Shown here: piece by piece, positions 7,760 through 15,122 of the stretch
Numbering within the stretch: the stretch's first letter is position 1
How the letters are laid out: every line of letters starts with the position of its first letter
Source: Bacteroidales bacterium
GTDB lineage: Bacteria; Bacteroidota; Bacteroidia; Bacteroidales; UBA10428
Direction: 5' to 3'
DNA: 19,494 bases
NCBI GenBank assembly: GCA_030626465.1
Contig: DAOUOU010000021.1
Location: 1-19,494, forward strand
The notes under the pieces: generated by a model
The model's database searches: none
What the model was told of the DNA's origin: nothing
The model's input: the letters and a program-made list of their open reading frames with translations, nothing else
Program-made: the position numbers and the translations under genes

Positions 7760-10090
7760 CTAGAATTCGATGCGATAATTTAGTACAGGCAAAAGACCCA
7801 ATTGGGAATAGCTTGTCACTTCTTGTTTGCTGTCGTCCCAGTAATCGCCTGTAACATTAAGCATATTGGATACGTTCTGTATATCCAGTTCCCATACCCG
7901 GGTTGTTCTTTTCTTGTTTCGCCTGAAGCTGATTTTCAGATCGAATCTCACATAATCATCACGACGTTGTGTATAGGCCAGCTCGTTATTTCGTACGGTA
8001 TATCCTTTGTCTCTCGACTCATCAATATCAATTGGTGTATACCATTGACCTCCTGCGTATGCACCTCGAATGTTAATTGCAAGGGCTGAGTTTTTGCTTT
8101 TCCCTAAAGGAATTTCCTTGCCGGCAACAACATTGGTAATATAGTTGTTGTTGAAGCGAGTGTTGCGTTCAACCTTATCATATGCAGTATACCTCGATTC
8201 GAACAAGGACCCGGTAACCATGAAATAATAGTTTTTAGAGAAAAATTTCTCAACAGTAAGTTCAACACCATAATTTGTACCTGTACCTTCATTAATCAGA
8301 TCGGTGACAATATAACCACTTGTTGCATTTAAAACAGAGAATACGCTTCCTTCTTCTGTTGAAACAGGAACATCATACAACTCCTGATAATAGGTTTCAA
8401 ATTTGACATTCAGATCACGGGTAATCCTGTTCTCGTAACCCAGAACATAATGCTTTGCCTTTAAAAAGCCAAGCTCTTTGTTGTTCTGAACAAGGGTTCC
8501 GTCATCCTGGGGCGCCCGCATCAGGTATAAGGATATATTATCGGTTCTGCTATGAAGACCAAATCCTGCTGTAAGTGCCTGTCTGGAGGTAAATTGCCAT
8601 CTGGTTCCGATCCTGGGTTCAATGGCATAGTTCCCGTTCAGGTTAAGGTACTTGCAATGTAATCCTGTGTTGAAAGTAAGATTGGAGAAAGGTCTGTACT
8701 TCCAGTTTACATACCCCTGAATTAGTTCCGAATTTCCTTTATCATCGAGTGTCCTGTTCAATACCTCATCATCATAGTCGTAATCATCCATGGTAAGATC
8801 ATAGCCAAGAATTTTTCCGGTCATGCCAATTTTTGCAGTATGTTTTGCCGAAAATTTATGCGTGAGATGCAAACCTGCTGAATACGTCATATAATAGAAC
8901 TCATCGCCACCTTTCAATTCCCACAGATCCTCACTTGTTTCCATTTCATGATACCTCCAGTTGTTTCTGGTACCGGTAACTGATAGTGAAGTTTTTATGT
9001 AAGTATTATCACTGAACGGGTAGATATGATTCAATCCAAGCACACCCATATCGGCTGAAAAAGTCTGTTTCCAGTCATCCTCTTCAAAATAGATATTACT
9101 CAAACCCCCTATTCCAAAAACCTGGAATGACCCATATCTGTTCGTTGGAACATATACGTTGAAAGTCAGATCCTGGAACTTAGGTACTGCATCGCCTACA
9201 ACCTTTATGCCAGCCTGTGTTAGCAAATCGAGTGAAGAATAGCGATAATTGAATAAGTAAGATGCAGGGGAATCATCTGAGAATGGTCCTTCAGCAGTTA
9301 CATCAATGCCAATAATACCAATTTGCGCAGTGAACTCCCTGTTTTTATTGTTTCCTTTCCTTAAGTGAATATCAAAAACTCCGGAATAGGATTCACCATA
9401 ATCGGCTGGAAATGCTCCTGTAAAGAAATCACAATTATCCAGAGTCGTATTATTCAAAATACTTATAGGTCCGCCGGTAGCTCCCTCGTTGGCAAAGTGA
9501 TTCGGATTTGGTACGTCAACTCCTTCAATACGCCATTGTAAACCTCTCGGGGAATTTCCTCTGATGATGATGTTATTATCCCCATCAGGATCAGTCATTA
9601 CACCCGCATAAGAGGATACAAGTCGTGAAGGATCGTTAAAACTTCCTGCAAAACGCTGGGTCTCTTCAACAGATATAGAGCGGGCACTTACAGTTGCCAT
9701 CTCATTAAGAGGTTCTCCTTTGTTCTTTCTGGCAGCAACAACAACCTCATCCATTGTTTCAACCGATTCGGAAAGTTCAACATTGATATAAACTTCCTTT
9801 CCTGCTCCCATTAAGAGATTGGGGATGATTTTATTCTCATATCCCATACAGGATACTACAACATTATACCTGTCAATCGGTAACTCACGAAACCGGAAGT
9901 TACCATCCTTGTCTGTAATAGTCCCGACAATAGGATCTGATCCTTCAATAAATAAGGTTACACCAATTAATGGTGATTCAGAATCCTCATCCACAACCTT
10001 ACCTCTGATTGTTTGTTTTAATGATTGCGCCTGAAGTAATCCTCCGCAAAACATCAGGATTACAAATAAAAGAAAATAAAAAAAATTCAT
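7760..10090 (-). CDS. TonB-dependent outer-membrane receptor with N-terminal carboxypeptidase-regulatory-like domain
   Basis: A TonB-dependent transporter of 776 aa from the ATG at 10090. It opens with a signal peptide (MNFFYFLLFVILM, cleavage likely after the LLQAQ region), then a CarboxypepD_reg-like beta domain from IRGKVVDEDSESPLIGVT to about residue 115. The plug domain follows, with NNIIIRGNSPRGLQWRIEGV and GAFPADYGESYSGVFD, then a long beta-barrel ending in Phe (NYRIEF), the usual outer-membrane assembly signal. A frame extending to TTG 10177 adds 29 residues ahead of the signal peptide and is rejected. There is no SusD-like partner beside it, so it is not a classic SusCD pair. The substrate cannot be told from sequence. 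Confidence 0.92.
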   Translation of the reverse strand: MNFFYFLLFVILMFCGGLLQAQSLKQTIRGKVVDEDSESPLIGVTLFIEGSDPIVGTITDKDGNFRFRELPIDRYNVVVSCMGYENKIIPNLLMGAGKEVYINVELSESVETMDEVVVAARKNKGEPLNEMATVSARSISVEETQRFAGSFNDPSRLVSSYAGVMTDPDGDNNIIIRGNSPRGLQWRIEGVDVPNPNHFANEGATGGPISILNNTTLDNCDFFTGAFPADYGESYSGVFDIHLRKGNNKNREFTAQIGIIGIDVTAEGPFSDDSPASYLFNYRYSSLDLLTQAGIKVVGDAVPKFQDLTFNVYVPTNRYGSFQVFGIGGLSNIYFEEDDWKQTFSADMGVLGLNHIYPFSDNTYIKTSLSVTGTRNNWRYHEMETSEDLWELKGGDEFYYMTYSAGLHLTHKFSAKHTAKIGMTGKILGYDLTMDDYDYDDEVLNRTLDDKGNSELIQGYVNWKYRPFSNLTFNTGLHCKYLNLNGNYAIEPRIGTRWQFTSRQALTAGFGLHSRTDNISLYLMRAPQDDGTLVQNNKELGFLKAKHYVLGYENRITRDLNVKFETYYQELYDVPVSTEEGSVFSVLNATSGYIVTDLINEGTGTNYGVELTVEKFFSKNYYFMVTGSLFESRYTAYDKVERNTRFNNNYITNVVAGKEIPLGKSKNSALAINIRGAYAGGQWYTPIDIDESRDKGYTVRNNELAYTQRRDDYVRFDLKISFRRNKKRTTRVWELDIQNVSNMLNVTGDYWDDSKQEVTSYSQLGLLPVLNYRIEF

Positions 10091-10282
10091 GTTTTCGTGG
10101 GTTTGATTTTTTGGAAATTTTGATTTTGGTTTGCCCTTAAGGACACAAGCAGAAAACGGAAGTTGCAATAGCGACAAATAATTTATTGCGAATTAATAGG
10201 CAGGTAATAGCAAATAGCCTGTTATTATTGAGATTGTGAGTTATAAACATTTTATGTGAATTTATTTCTCAGGTATTCTGTC

Positions 10283-10290
10283 TACCTTTG
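10283..10290 (+). promoter_or_regulatory. -7 promoter box (TACCTTTG) for the EamA transporter
   Basis: TACCTTTG matches TAnnTTTG exactly and ends 23 bp before the transporter ATG, a plausible distance for a short leader. No convincing -33 TTG is seen upstream. The last G is also the first base of the palindrome that follows. Confidence 0.5.
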
Positions 10291-10310
10291 CCGGTTCATT
10301 TTGAACCGGC
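10290..10310 (+). promoter_or_regulatory. Perfect 9-bp-arm inverted repeat between promoter and start codon
   Basis: GCCGGTTCA and TGAACCGGC are exact inverted arms separated by TTT, lying between the TACCTTTG box and the ATG at 10314. The position fits an operator overlapping the transcription start. It could instead form an RNA hairpin 3 nt before the start codon that would hinder ribosome loading. There is no T-tract, so a terminator is unlikely. GC-rich arms in this AT-rich surrounding argue against chance. Confidence 0.55.
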
Positions 10311-10313
10311 TTT

Positions 10314-11213
10314 ATGGTCAAACAACCTCTGTTAAGAAATAGTATTTTTCTTGCTTTAATGGCCTGTATATTGTGGTCTACTGCCTTCGCCGGAATTAAA
10401 ATAGGATTATTTTATTCAAGTCCTTTACAATTTGCAGGGATACGATTCATGTTATCAGGATTGCTAGTGCTTCCTTTTTGCAGGAATATTAAATCGGATT
10501 TCAGGATTTTAATTGAAAATTTCAATAAGGTATTCATGATAAGTCTTTTCCAGACTGTAATCCTTTATACCTTTTTCTACCTTGGAATAAACAAAACACC
10601 TGCAGCAGTCGCAGCTATTATTGTTGGAGGAGGGCCACTTTTTGTTGCGCTTTTAGCTCATTTCACAACCGGAAAAGATCCTTTGACAACCAGAAAAATC
10701 ATTGCCTTACTGATCGGTCTTTCAGGCATTGTTTTACTGGCATTGGCAAAAGACAGGAATACGGATAATCATCGTACAGTTCTGACAGGTATTATCCTTC
10801 TCATTGTTGGGAATGTAGCCGGAAGTTATGGAAATATACTGGTTTCAAAAAATAAAGTCCTTGTTTCTCCTGTTTTATTAAATGGCTTTCAGATTTTTCT
10901 TGGAGGAGCTATTATTCTGTTGGTATCATTTTTCTTTGAAGATTTTTCCTTTACACCCAAACCCCTTCCGTATTATCTTTCTCTCGGATGGCTAAGCATT
11001 CTTTCCGCAGTTGCCTTTTCATTATGGTTTGTCGTTCTTAGTCGACCTGAAGTGAAAGTTTCGGAAATAAATGTATGGAAATTTATTATCCCTGTGTTGG
11101 GCGCAGCCCTTAGCTGGTTGGTCATTGCCGGTGATAGGCCCCATTGGTATACTGTTGCAGGTATGATGCTTATTGCAATTGCTATCCTTATAATTTACCG
11201 TAAAAGAAAGTAG
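10314..11213 (+). CDS. EamA/DMT family transporter
   Basis: A 299-aa inner-membrane protein made of two EamA repeats (about 10-140 and 155-295), with roughly ten hydrophobic helices, the standard size for the drug/metabolite transporter superfamily. The N-terminal ALMACILWSTAFAGIKIG and the AAVAAIIVGGGPLFVALLAH segment are typical. Members export or import small metabolites, amino acids or drugs; the substrate here cannot be inferred. The start is the ATG directly after the palindrome. It converges on the MutS-like gene with a 15-bp gap. Confidence 0.9.
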   Translation: MVKQPLLRNSIFLALMACILWSTAFAGIKIGLFYSSPLQFAGIRFMLSGLLVLPFCRNIKSDFRILIENFNKVFMISLFQTVILYTFFYLGINKTPAAVAAIIVGGGPLFVALLAHFTTGKDPLTTRKIIALLIGLSGIVLLALAKDRNTDNHRTVLTGIILLIVGNVAGSYGNILVSKNKVLVSPVLLNGFQIFLGGAIILLVSFFFEDFSFTPKPLPYYLSLGWLSILSAVAFSLWFVVLSRPEVKVSEINVWKFIIPVLGAALSWLVIAGDRPHWYTVAGMMLIAIAILIIYRKRK

Positions 11214-11228
11214 GTCAGACTTGTCATC

Positions 11229-13025
11229 CTATTCTTCAAGTATTCCCATTTGCTGCATAAGCAATAATGCATTCATTTTGGTGGTAATCCCCTTTCTGAG
11301 TTTGTAGTCGAAAGCGATATCCGCCTTATTTATTTCTATCTCGAAACACAAGTTTCTGATACGCTCAGGGAATTCCTTTTCAATTTTTGCCAGTTCCAGA
11401 TCATGAGTGGCTATAATACCAGTTCCATTGTGTTTCAGTATCTGTTTCAATGCAGAGCGGGAACCTTTCTGCTTGTCGATTGAGTTTGTGCCTTTCAAAA
11501 TCTCATCCAGAATCACAAACAGATCCTCTTTATCCTTGAGCCTGTCGAGCATTTCTTTTAACCGCTTCAGTTCAGCGTAGAAATATGACTCATTTTTGTT
11601 GAGGGAATCACTTGTTCTCATGCTGCTTAATATAGGCATCGGCCGAAAGATAAAATGTTCGGCACAAACCGGAGCCCCGGTCATTGCCAGAATAAGATTA
11701 GTAGTTGCTGTACGCAGAAAAGTACTTTTTCCAGCCATATTAGCGCCTGTAATAATAATGAACTCACCTTTCCTGCTGATTGAAAAATCATTACATACTC
11801 TTTGATTGGAAGGAATCAAAAAATGCCCCAGTTGTCTGGCTTCAAGTATTTTAGTATCAGAAAAACCGGGATAAACATAGGCAGGATGGTTAAAAGCAAA
11901 AGTAGACAAACTTATCAGTGCATCATATTCTGAAAGCTGATTGATCCATTCTTTAAATAACTTACCCCTGTTTTTTCTCCATTTTTCAAGCCTTAGCATA
12001 CATTGAATATCCCATAAAAGAAATCCCTCAAGAAAAATTGCTGCCACCAGGTTTAACCGATTGTCAAATGCCGATACAATTTTCGAAAGACCTAAGATCG
12101 AATGTGCAGCTGAGGCAGGTCCTGATATAAGGGTCTCAAAAATATACTTTAACTTACTGCTTGTATAAGATTCTTTTTCAACAATAGACAACAGATACCC
12201 ATATTTTTTAAGAGCTTCCAGACGTTTACTGATTAATCCATGCTCTTTTGAAGTGTGTGAAAGTCGAATTCCTGTAATAAGTAAGTTTAAAAGAAAAAGC
12301 AGGATGGAAATGTTGCGGAAAAGGGGAACAAATATAGCAAGCATAACTGATGTGAGGAGTATTAGAGGTAAAGCTTTTGCAAAAAAAACAAAACCTTTTT
12401 TATGTAAATAGTAAACTGGTTTGTTGATCCATTCCTCCAGCAAAGACAGATCAGATTGCCTATCAGTATGTAAGGAGCCAGATGCCCTGAAATCCTGTAA
12501 AATATCCATCACCGGAACAAGTTCCTTAATCGACTCCTGACGAGCCAAAATAGAATTTGATTCAAGTGTTTCCCTGGATAGTAACCAAGCAAGTTTTTCT
12601 TTGCCTCCTGAAGTTACTGTACGATTCATATATTGAAAAACAGATCCTTCACCAAAAAGATCCATATCGTAGCTGTAGGGATGTTCCGGTTTGATGTATT
12701 CATAACCCGGGTCAAAAGATGAAAAATTGTAATCGAGTGCTTTAAGTTCATCTTTGTTAACACGAATAAGTGCTTTTAGATGTTGATGCTTTTCGCTCTG
12801 ATTGTTGTTGATTTTTACTACTGCGAAAAACACAATGGTTAGGAGAACTGCTAAAACAATCCCAGTAAAAATAAATTCAGGTATAAGAACAAAAACCGCT
12901 GATAGTATGGATACAAAAGTCAATAGTCGAATAAGACCCAATATCCTGAGCTTCTTTTTCTGCGATTTTTCATCTTTTTCAAGCTTTTGTAATCTGGTTC
13001 TGTAATATTTTCGAACATTCGTCAT
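11229..13025 (-). CDS. Membrane-anchored MutS-like ATPase
   Basis: A 598-aa MutS-family protein. The C-terminal ATPase has Walker A ITGANMAGKSTFLRT (425-439), a SSMRTSDSLNKNESYFYAEL block (467-486), Walker B LFVILDEILKGTNS (502-515) and ATHD (539-542). Upstream is a divergent MutS core (~125-400). The mismatch-recognition domain I of true MutS is missing. Instead there is a charged N-terminus with two hydrophobic helices (about 28-48 and 52-71) and a second hydrophobic pair (about 216-252), predicting anchoring to the inner membrane. Such MutS-related proteins occur widely in Bacteroidota; their role is not established and canonical mismatch repair is doubtful. A 46-codon ORF ends 6 bp before its ATG. 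Confidence 0.85.
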   Translation of the reverse strand: MTNVRKYYRTRLQKLEKDEKSQKKKLRILGLIRLLTFVSILSAVFVLIPEFIFTGIVLAVLLTIVFFAVVKINNNQSEKHQHLKALIRVNKDELKALDYNFSSFDPGYEYIKPEHPYSYDMDLFGEGSVFQYMNRTVTSGGKEKLAWLLSRETLESNSILARQESIKELVPVMDILQDFRASGSLHTDRQSDLSLLEEWINKPVYYLHKKGFVFFAKALPLILLTSVMLAIFVPLFRNISILLFLLNLLITGIRLSHTSKEHGLISKRLEALKKYGYLLSIVEKESYTSSKLKYIFETLISGPASAAHSILGLSKIVSAFDNRLNLVAAIFLEGFLLWDIQCMLRLEKWRKNRGKLFKEWINQLSEYDALISLSTFAFNHPAYVYPGFSDTKILEARQLGHFLIPSNQRVCNDFSISRKGEFIIITGANMAGKSTFLRTATTNLILAMTGAPVCAEHFIFRPMPILSSMRTSDSLNKNESYFYAELKRLKEMLDRLKDKEDLFVILDEILKGTNSIDKQKGSRSALKQILKHNGTGIIATHDLELAKIEKEFPERIRNLCFEIEINKADIAFDYKLRKGITTKMNALLLMQQMGILEE

Positions 13026-13031
13026 AACAAT

Positions 13032-13172
13032 TCAGTATTTTACTGCCATTACATGCATTCTGGTTTTATAATAGGGATTGTAGGTTTTCTGATCAGTGAT
13101 ATACCCTATTTTCCGGAGAATTCTTTTTGAAGGACAGGGATCTAAAGTATCATCTGAACCCTTTATTTTCAT
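13032..13172 (-). CDS. Possible 46-aa leader ORF upstream of the MutS-like gene
   Basis: An ATG at 13172 opens a 46-codon frame ending in TGA at 13032-13034, 6 bp before the MutS-like start on the same strand. The peptide begins MKIKGSDDTLDPCPSKR and ends YYKTRMHVMAVKY; it is basic, with one Cys. Base composition here resembles coding DNA more than the AT-rich flank. A TAnnTTTG box lies about 80 bp upstream, so the ORF would be inside the mRNA leader. It could be a genuine small protein, a regulatory leader peptide or a chance frame. I do not recognise it. Confidence 0.35.
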   Translation of the reverse strand: MKIKGSDDTLDPCPSKRILRKIGYITDQKTYNPYYKTRMHVMAVKY

Positions 13173-13249
13173 TATCTTTATTGGGTGGAATATAGAATAA
13201 ATATTCTGTTATGCTTTCAGTTATTTTGTTACTTTTTTTTAGCCCGGTA

Positions 13250-13257
13250 CAAATGTA
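13250..13257 (-). promoter_or_regulatory. -7 promoter box (TACATTTG) for the small ORF and MutS-like gene
   Basis: TACATTTG on the minus strand matches TAnnTTTG. It lies 78 bp upstream of the 46-codon ORF and about 225 bp upstream of the MutS-like ATG. No clear -33 TTG is seen. The surrounding 13173-13435 interval is AT-rich and holds this box and the divergent one at 13317-13349; nothing else in it is supported. Confidence 0.4.
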
Positions 13258-13316
13258 TAACTCTTATCTGTTTTTATTGAAGAATATTAATCATTCATGG
13301 AATTGTGAGAAAAAAA

Positions 13317-13349
13317 TTGAGGTTCGCACAAACCAAGTTAATAACTTTG
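13317..13349 (+). promoter_or_regulatory. Bacteroidota-type promoter for the secreted protein gene
   Basis: A TTG (13317-13319) and TAACTTTG (13342-13349) are separated by 22 bp, matching the TTG / TAnnTTTG arrangement of Bacteroidota housekeeping promoters. It predicts a leader of about 80 nt before the ATG at 13436. This is the best-formed promoter in the window because both elements are present. Confidence 0.55.
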
Positions 13350-13435
13350 CGTATATGATTTCGAACTGAATTTGAGTGTTAATAATTTGGCACAGTAGTT
13401 GAATTGATTGCTGTAAATAATTAAAAATTAGAATC

Positions 13436-14026
13436 ATGACAAAAGCAAAAATTCTCCTTATTAATATAGTTTTCGTAGTGCTTGGGAATGTTTTGAGTGC
13501 ATCGGGTCAGGAGGCTTTGGATACTATCTTTAAAATTGAAGGAAAAGTTATGCCTGTTGATGTCGTGAAAGTAACCCAGAATTATGTGAGCTTTATAGTA
13601 CCAGGTTCACCGGATACATATACTATTGAACGCAAACAGGTGCAAAAAATAATTTATAAGAATGGCCGTGTCGAGGAGTACAATAAACCTGTTTTTGAAA
13701 TGGTGGACGATTATTCCTGGGAGGCTGTCTGGCTTACCGAAGACAGAAGAGAAGTTGCTGAATTGTATAAACGAGGTAAAATAAGTTCCAAATCACCTGC
13801 CAGTTCCCGCAGTCCTAAAGCTGCAAAGAAGAATGCCATAATACGCTTACAGAAGAAAACAGTATCTTTGAAGGGTATTGTAGTGCTGATCACAAAAAAA
13901 CAAGCTACCGGAGGCTATGGGGAATATCCTGGTTATTATATCGAAGGTATTGTATACGGAACAGAGCCACTCGAAGAGGAAGGATACGAAGACGATGATC
14001 TGATAAGTGGCGATGTTATTCTTTAA
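13436..14026 (+). CDS. Secreted protein of unknown function
   Basis: A 196-aa protein with a signal peptide (MTKAKILLINIVFVVLG..., cleavage likely near SASGQ, residues 21-25), so probably periplasmic or surface-exposed. Residues 28-85 (IFKIEGKVMPVDVVKVTQNY ... VQKIIYKNGRVEEY) resemble the small beta-rich modules often seen in Bacteroidota secreted proteins, where a G-K-V strand is followed by an I-x-Y-x-N-G strand. Residues 112-141 form a Ser/Lys-rich basic linker. A hydrophobic stretch (146-153) and an aromatic GGYGEYPGYY block (159-168) follow, then an acidic tail EEEGYEDDD (180-188). I do not recognise a named family. It has its own promoter and a terminator directly downstream, so it is probably monocistronic. 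Confidence 0.75.
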   Translation: MTKAKILLINIVFVVLGNVLSASGQEALDTIFKIEGKVMPVDVVKVTQNYVSFIVPGSPDTYTIERKQVQKIIYKNGRVEEYNKPVFEMVDDYSWEAVWLTEDRREVAELYKRGKISSKSPASSRSPKAAKKNAIIRLQKKTVSLKGIVVLITKKQATGGYGEYPGYYIEGIVYGTEPLEEEGYEDDDLISGDVIL

Positions 14027-14057
14027 TAAGATTGTGTAAAATAAGATTATAGAAACA

Positions 14058-14086
14058 GAAGAAGTCACAGTGTGGCTTCTTTTTTT
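14058..14086. terminator. Rho-independent terminator shared by two convergent genes
   Basis: GAAGTCAC pairs with GTGGCTTC (one G-T wobble) around a 3-base loop at 14061-14079. A-T pairs extend the stem outward and a run of seven T follows at 14080-14086. It lies 35 bp after the secreted protein stop. It also starts right after the lipoate ligase stop on the other strand, where the T-tract is poorer, so it is best as a plus-strand terminator. Confidence 0.7.
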
Positions 14087-15074
14087 AGAACAGATTCGCT
14101 AATAAAAAATCTTTCAACTCTTTCTTTCCTGTCATTTCCGAGTTTAACAGAGTCTCAACCTCTTCGTATTTGTATTTTACCCCTTTTAGTTGGTGCGATA
14201 AGGAATGCATCATATCTTTCAAAGACTCACTTGTTATATTTACCTTCCCTGCTATTCCTTTTACTACTTTCAGGTAGATATCAATCTTATGCTCATTGAA
14301 AACCACAGTTCTTTTTAATTCGAAGGCTGGAGAATAGCCATAGATCCATTCCCATGTACTGTACTTATTGTCTCTTAATGCTAGGATAAGTTCCTTTTCT
14401 TCATTAGTAAATGAATAATGGCTTGTGTTTTGAAAATAGTCACAAATAAAACGATTAAAATCCTGAGTAAAAGTATCCGCTGTAACCATCTCATCAAGAA
14501 AATCAGATATATTGGACACTTCCGACCGATGAGACCGTACTGCTTTGTCGATATATTTGTTCTGCTCAACCTTAACAGACTTTTTAAGAATTTCCAGATC
14601 CGAATCGAACAACAGAGTTCCGTGATGCAAAACCCGGTTCTTAAAAACATGCTCGGCATTCCCTGAAATTTTTAACCCATTCACAACAATCTCGTTTTTA
14701 TTACCTGCCTTAGCAGGAATATTTTTTGTATGAAGAAATTCAATTACAGGTGTAAAATATTTCTTAAAGTCTACCAGTTTCCCTTTCTCTCCATTCATAA
14801 TGAAGGTAAAGTTGAGATTACCCGGACCATGATAAACAGTTCCTCCTCCTGATAATCGTCTGGCCACAACAATTTTTTTCTCTCTGATAAATGGGTAGTT
14901 CACTTCAGCCATCGTGTTCTGATGTTTTCCAACAACAACAGTTGGATCCGATTGCCAGAGCATAAAAAAATTGTCTTCTTTATTCTTTAGAAGAAACTCT
15001 TCTGCTGCCAGATTGTAGAATATATCTTTTGAGTCTGTTAATATACAATGAACATGCATTTCAGAGGAATACAT
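14085..15074 (-). CDS. lplA: Lipoate-protein ligase A
   Basis: A 329-aa ligase that activates lipoate with ATP and attaches it to lysines of lipoyl domains in 2-oxoacid dehydrogenases and the glycine cleavage H protein. Signature blocks are RRLSGGGTVYHGPGNLNFT (72-90), NGLKISGNA (132-140) with the expected catalytic Lys135, and HHGTLLFD (150-157). The ~80 residues after about 245 fit the small C-terminal accessory domain, so activation and transfer can be done by one protein. The start is either ATG 15074 or ATG 15059; both leave the fold intact. It is divergent from pepT across 48 bp. Confidence 0.93.
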   Translation of the reverse strand: MYSSEMHVHCILTDSKDIFYNLAAEEFLLKNKEDNFFMLWQSDPTVVVGKHQNTMAEVNYPFIREKKIVVARRLSGGGTVYHGPGNLNFTFIMNGEKGKLVDFKKYFTPVIEFLHTKNIPAKAGNKNEIVVNGLKISGNAEHVFKNRVLHHGTLLFDSDLEILKKSVKVEQNKYIDKAVRSHRSEVSNISDFLDEMVTADTFTQDFNRFICDYFQNTSHYSFTNEEKELILALRDNKYSTWEWIYGYSPAFELKRTVVFNEHKIDIYLKVVKGIAGKVNITSESLKDMMHSLSHQLKGVKYKYEEVETLLNSEMTGKKELKDFLLANLF

Positions 15075-15108
15075 TATTTTAGTAATTTAACAAATCAATT
15101 CACTTCGT

Positions 15109-15116
15109 CAAAAATA
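15109..15116 (-). promoter_or_regulatory. -7 promoter box (TATTTTTG) for lplA
   Basis: TATTTTTG on the minus strand fits TAnnTTTG and lies 34 bp before the lplA ATG at 15074. No clear -33 TTG is present, and the expected -33 region would fall at the start of pepT. AT-rich DNA makes a chance match possible. Confidence 0.35.
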
Positions 15117-15122
15117 AACTAA

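Noticed and set aside
10040..10075. Possible lipobox (FCGG) in the TonB receptor signal peptide.
   Set aside because: The residues before Cys do not match a good lipobox, and outer-membrane receptors of this type are normally cleaved by signal peptidase I after the LLQAQ region.
10091..10177. N-terminal extension of the TonB-dependent receptor starting at TTG 10177.
   Set aside because: It would place 29 polar and basic residues in front of a clear signal peptide; the ATG at 10090 gives a normal secreted protein.
13211..13369. A 52-codon plus-strand ORF with a hydrophobic, signal-like N-terminus (MLSVILLLFF).
   Set aside because: It spans the promoter boxes at 13250-13257 and 13317-13349, is very AT-rich, and its second half does not look like protein; more likely a chance frame.
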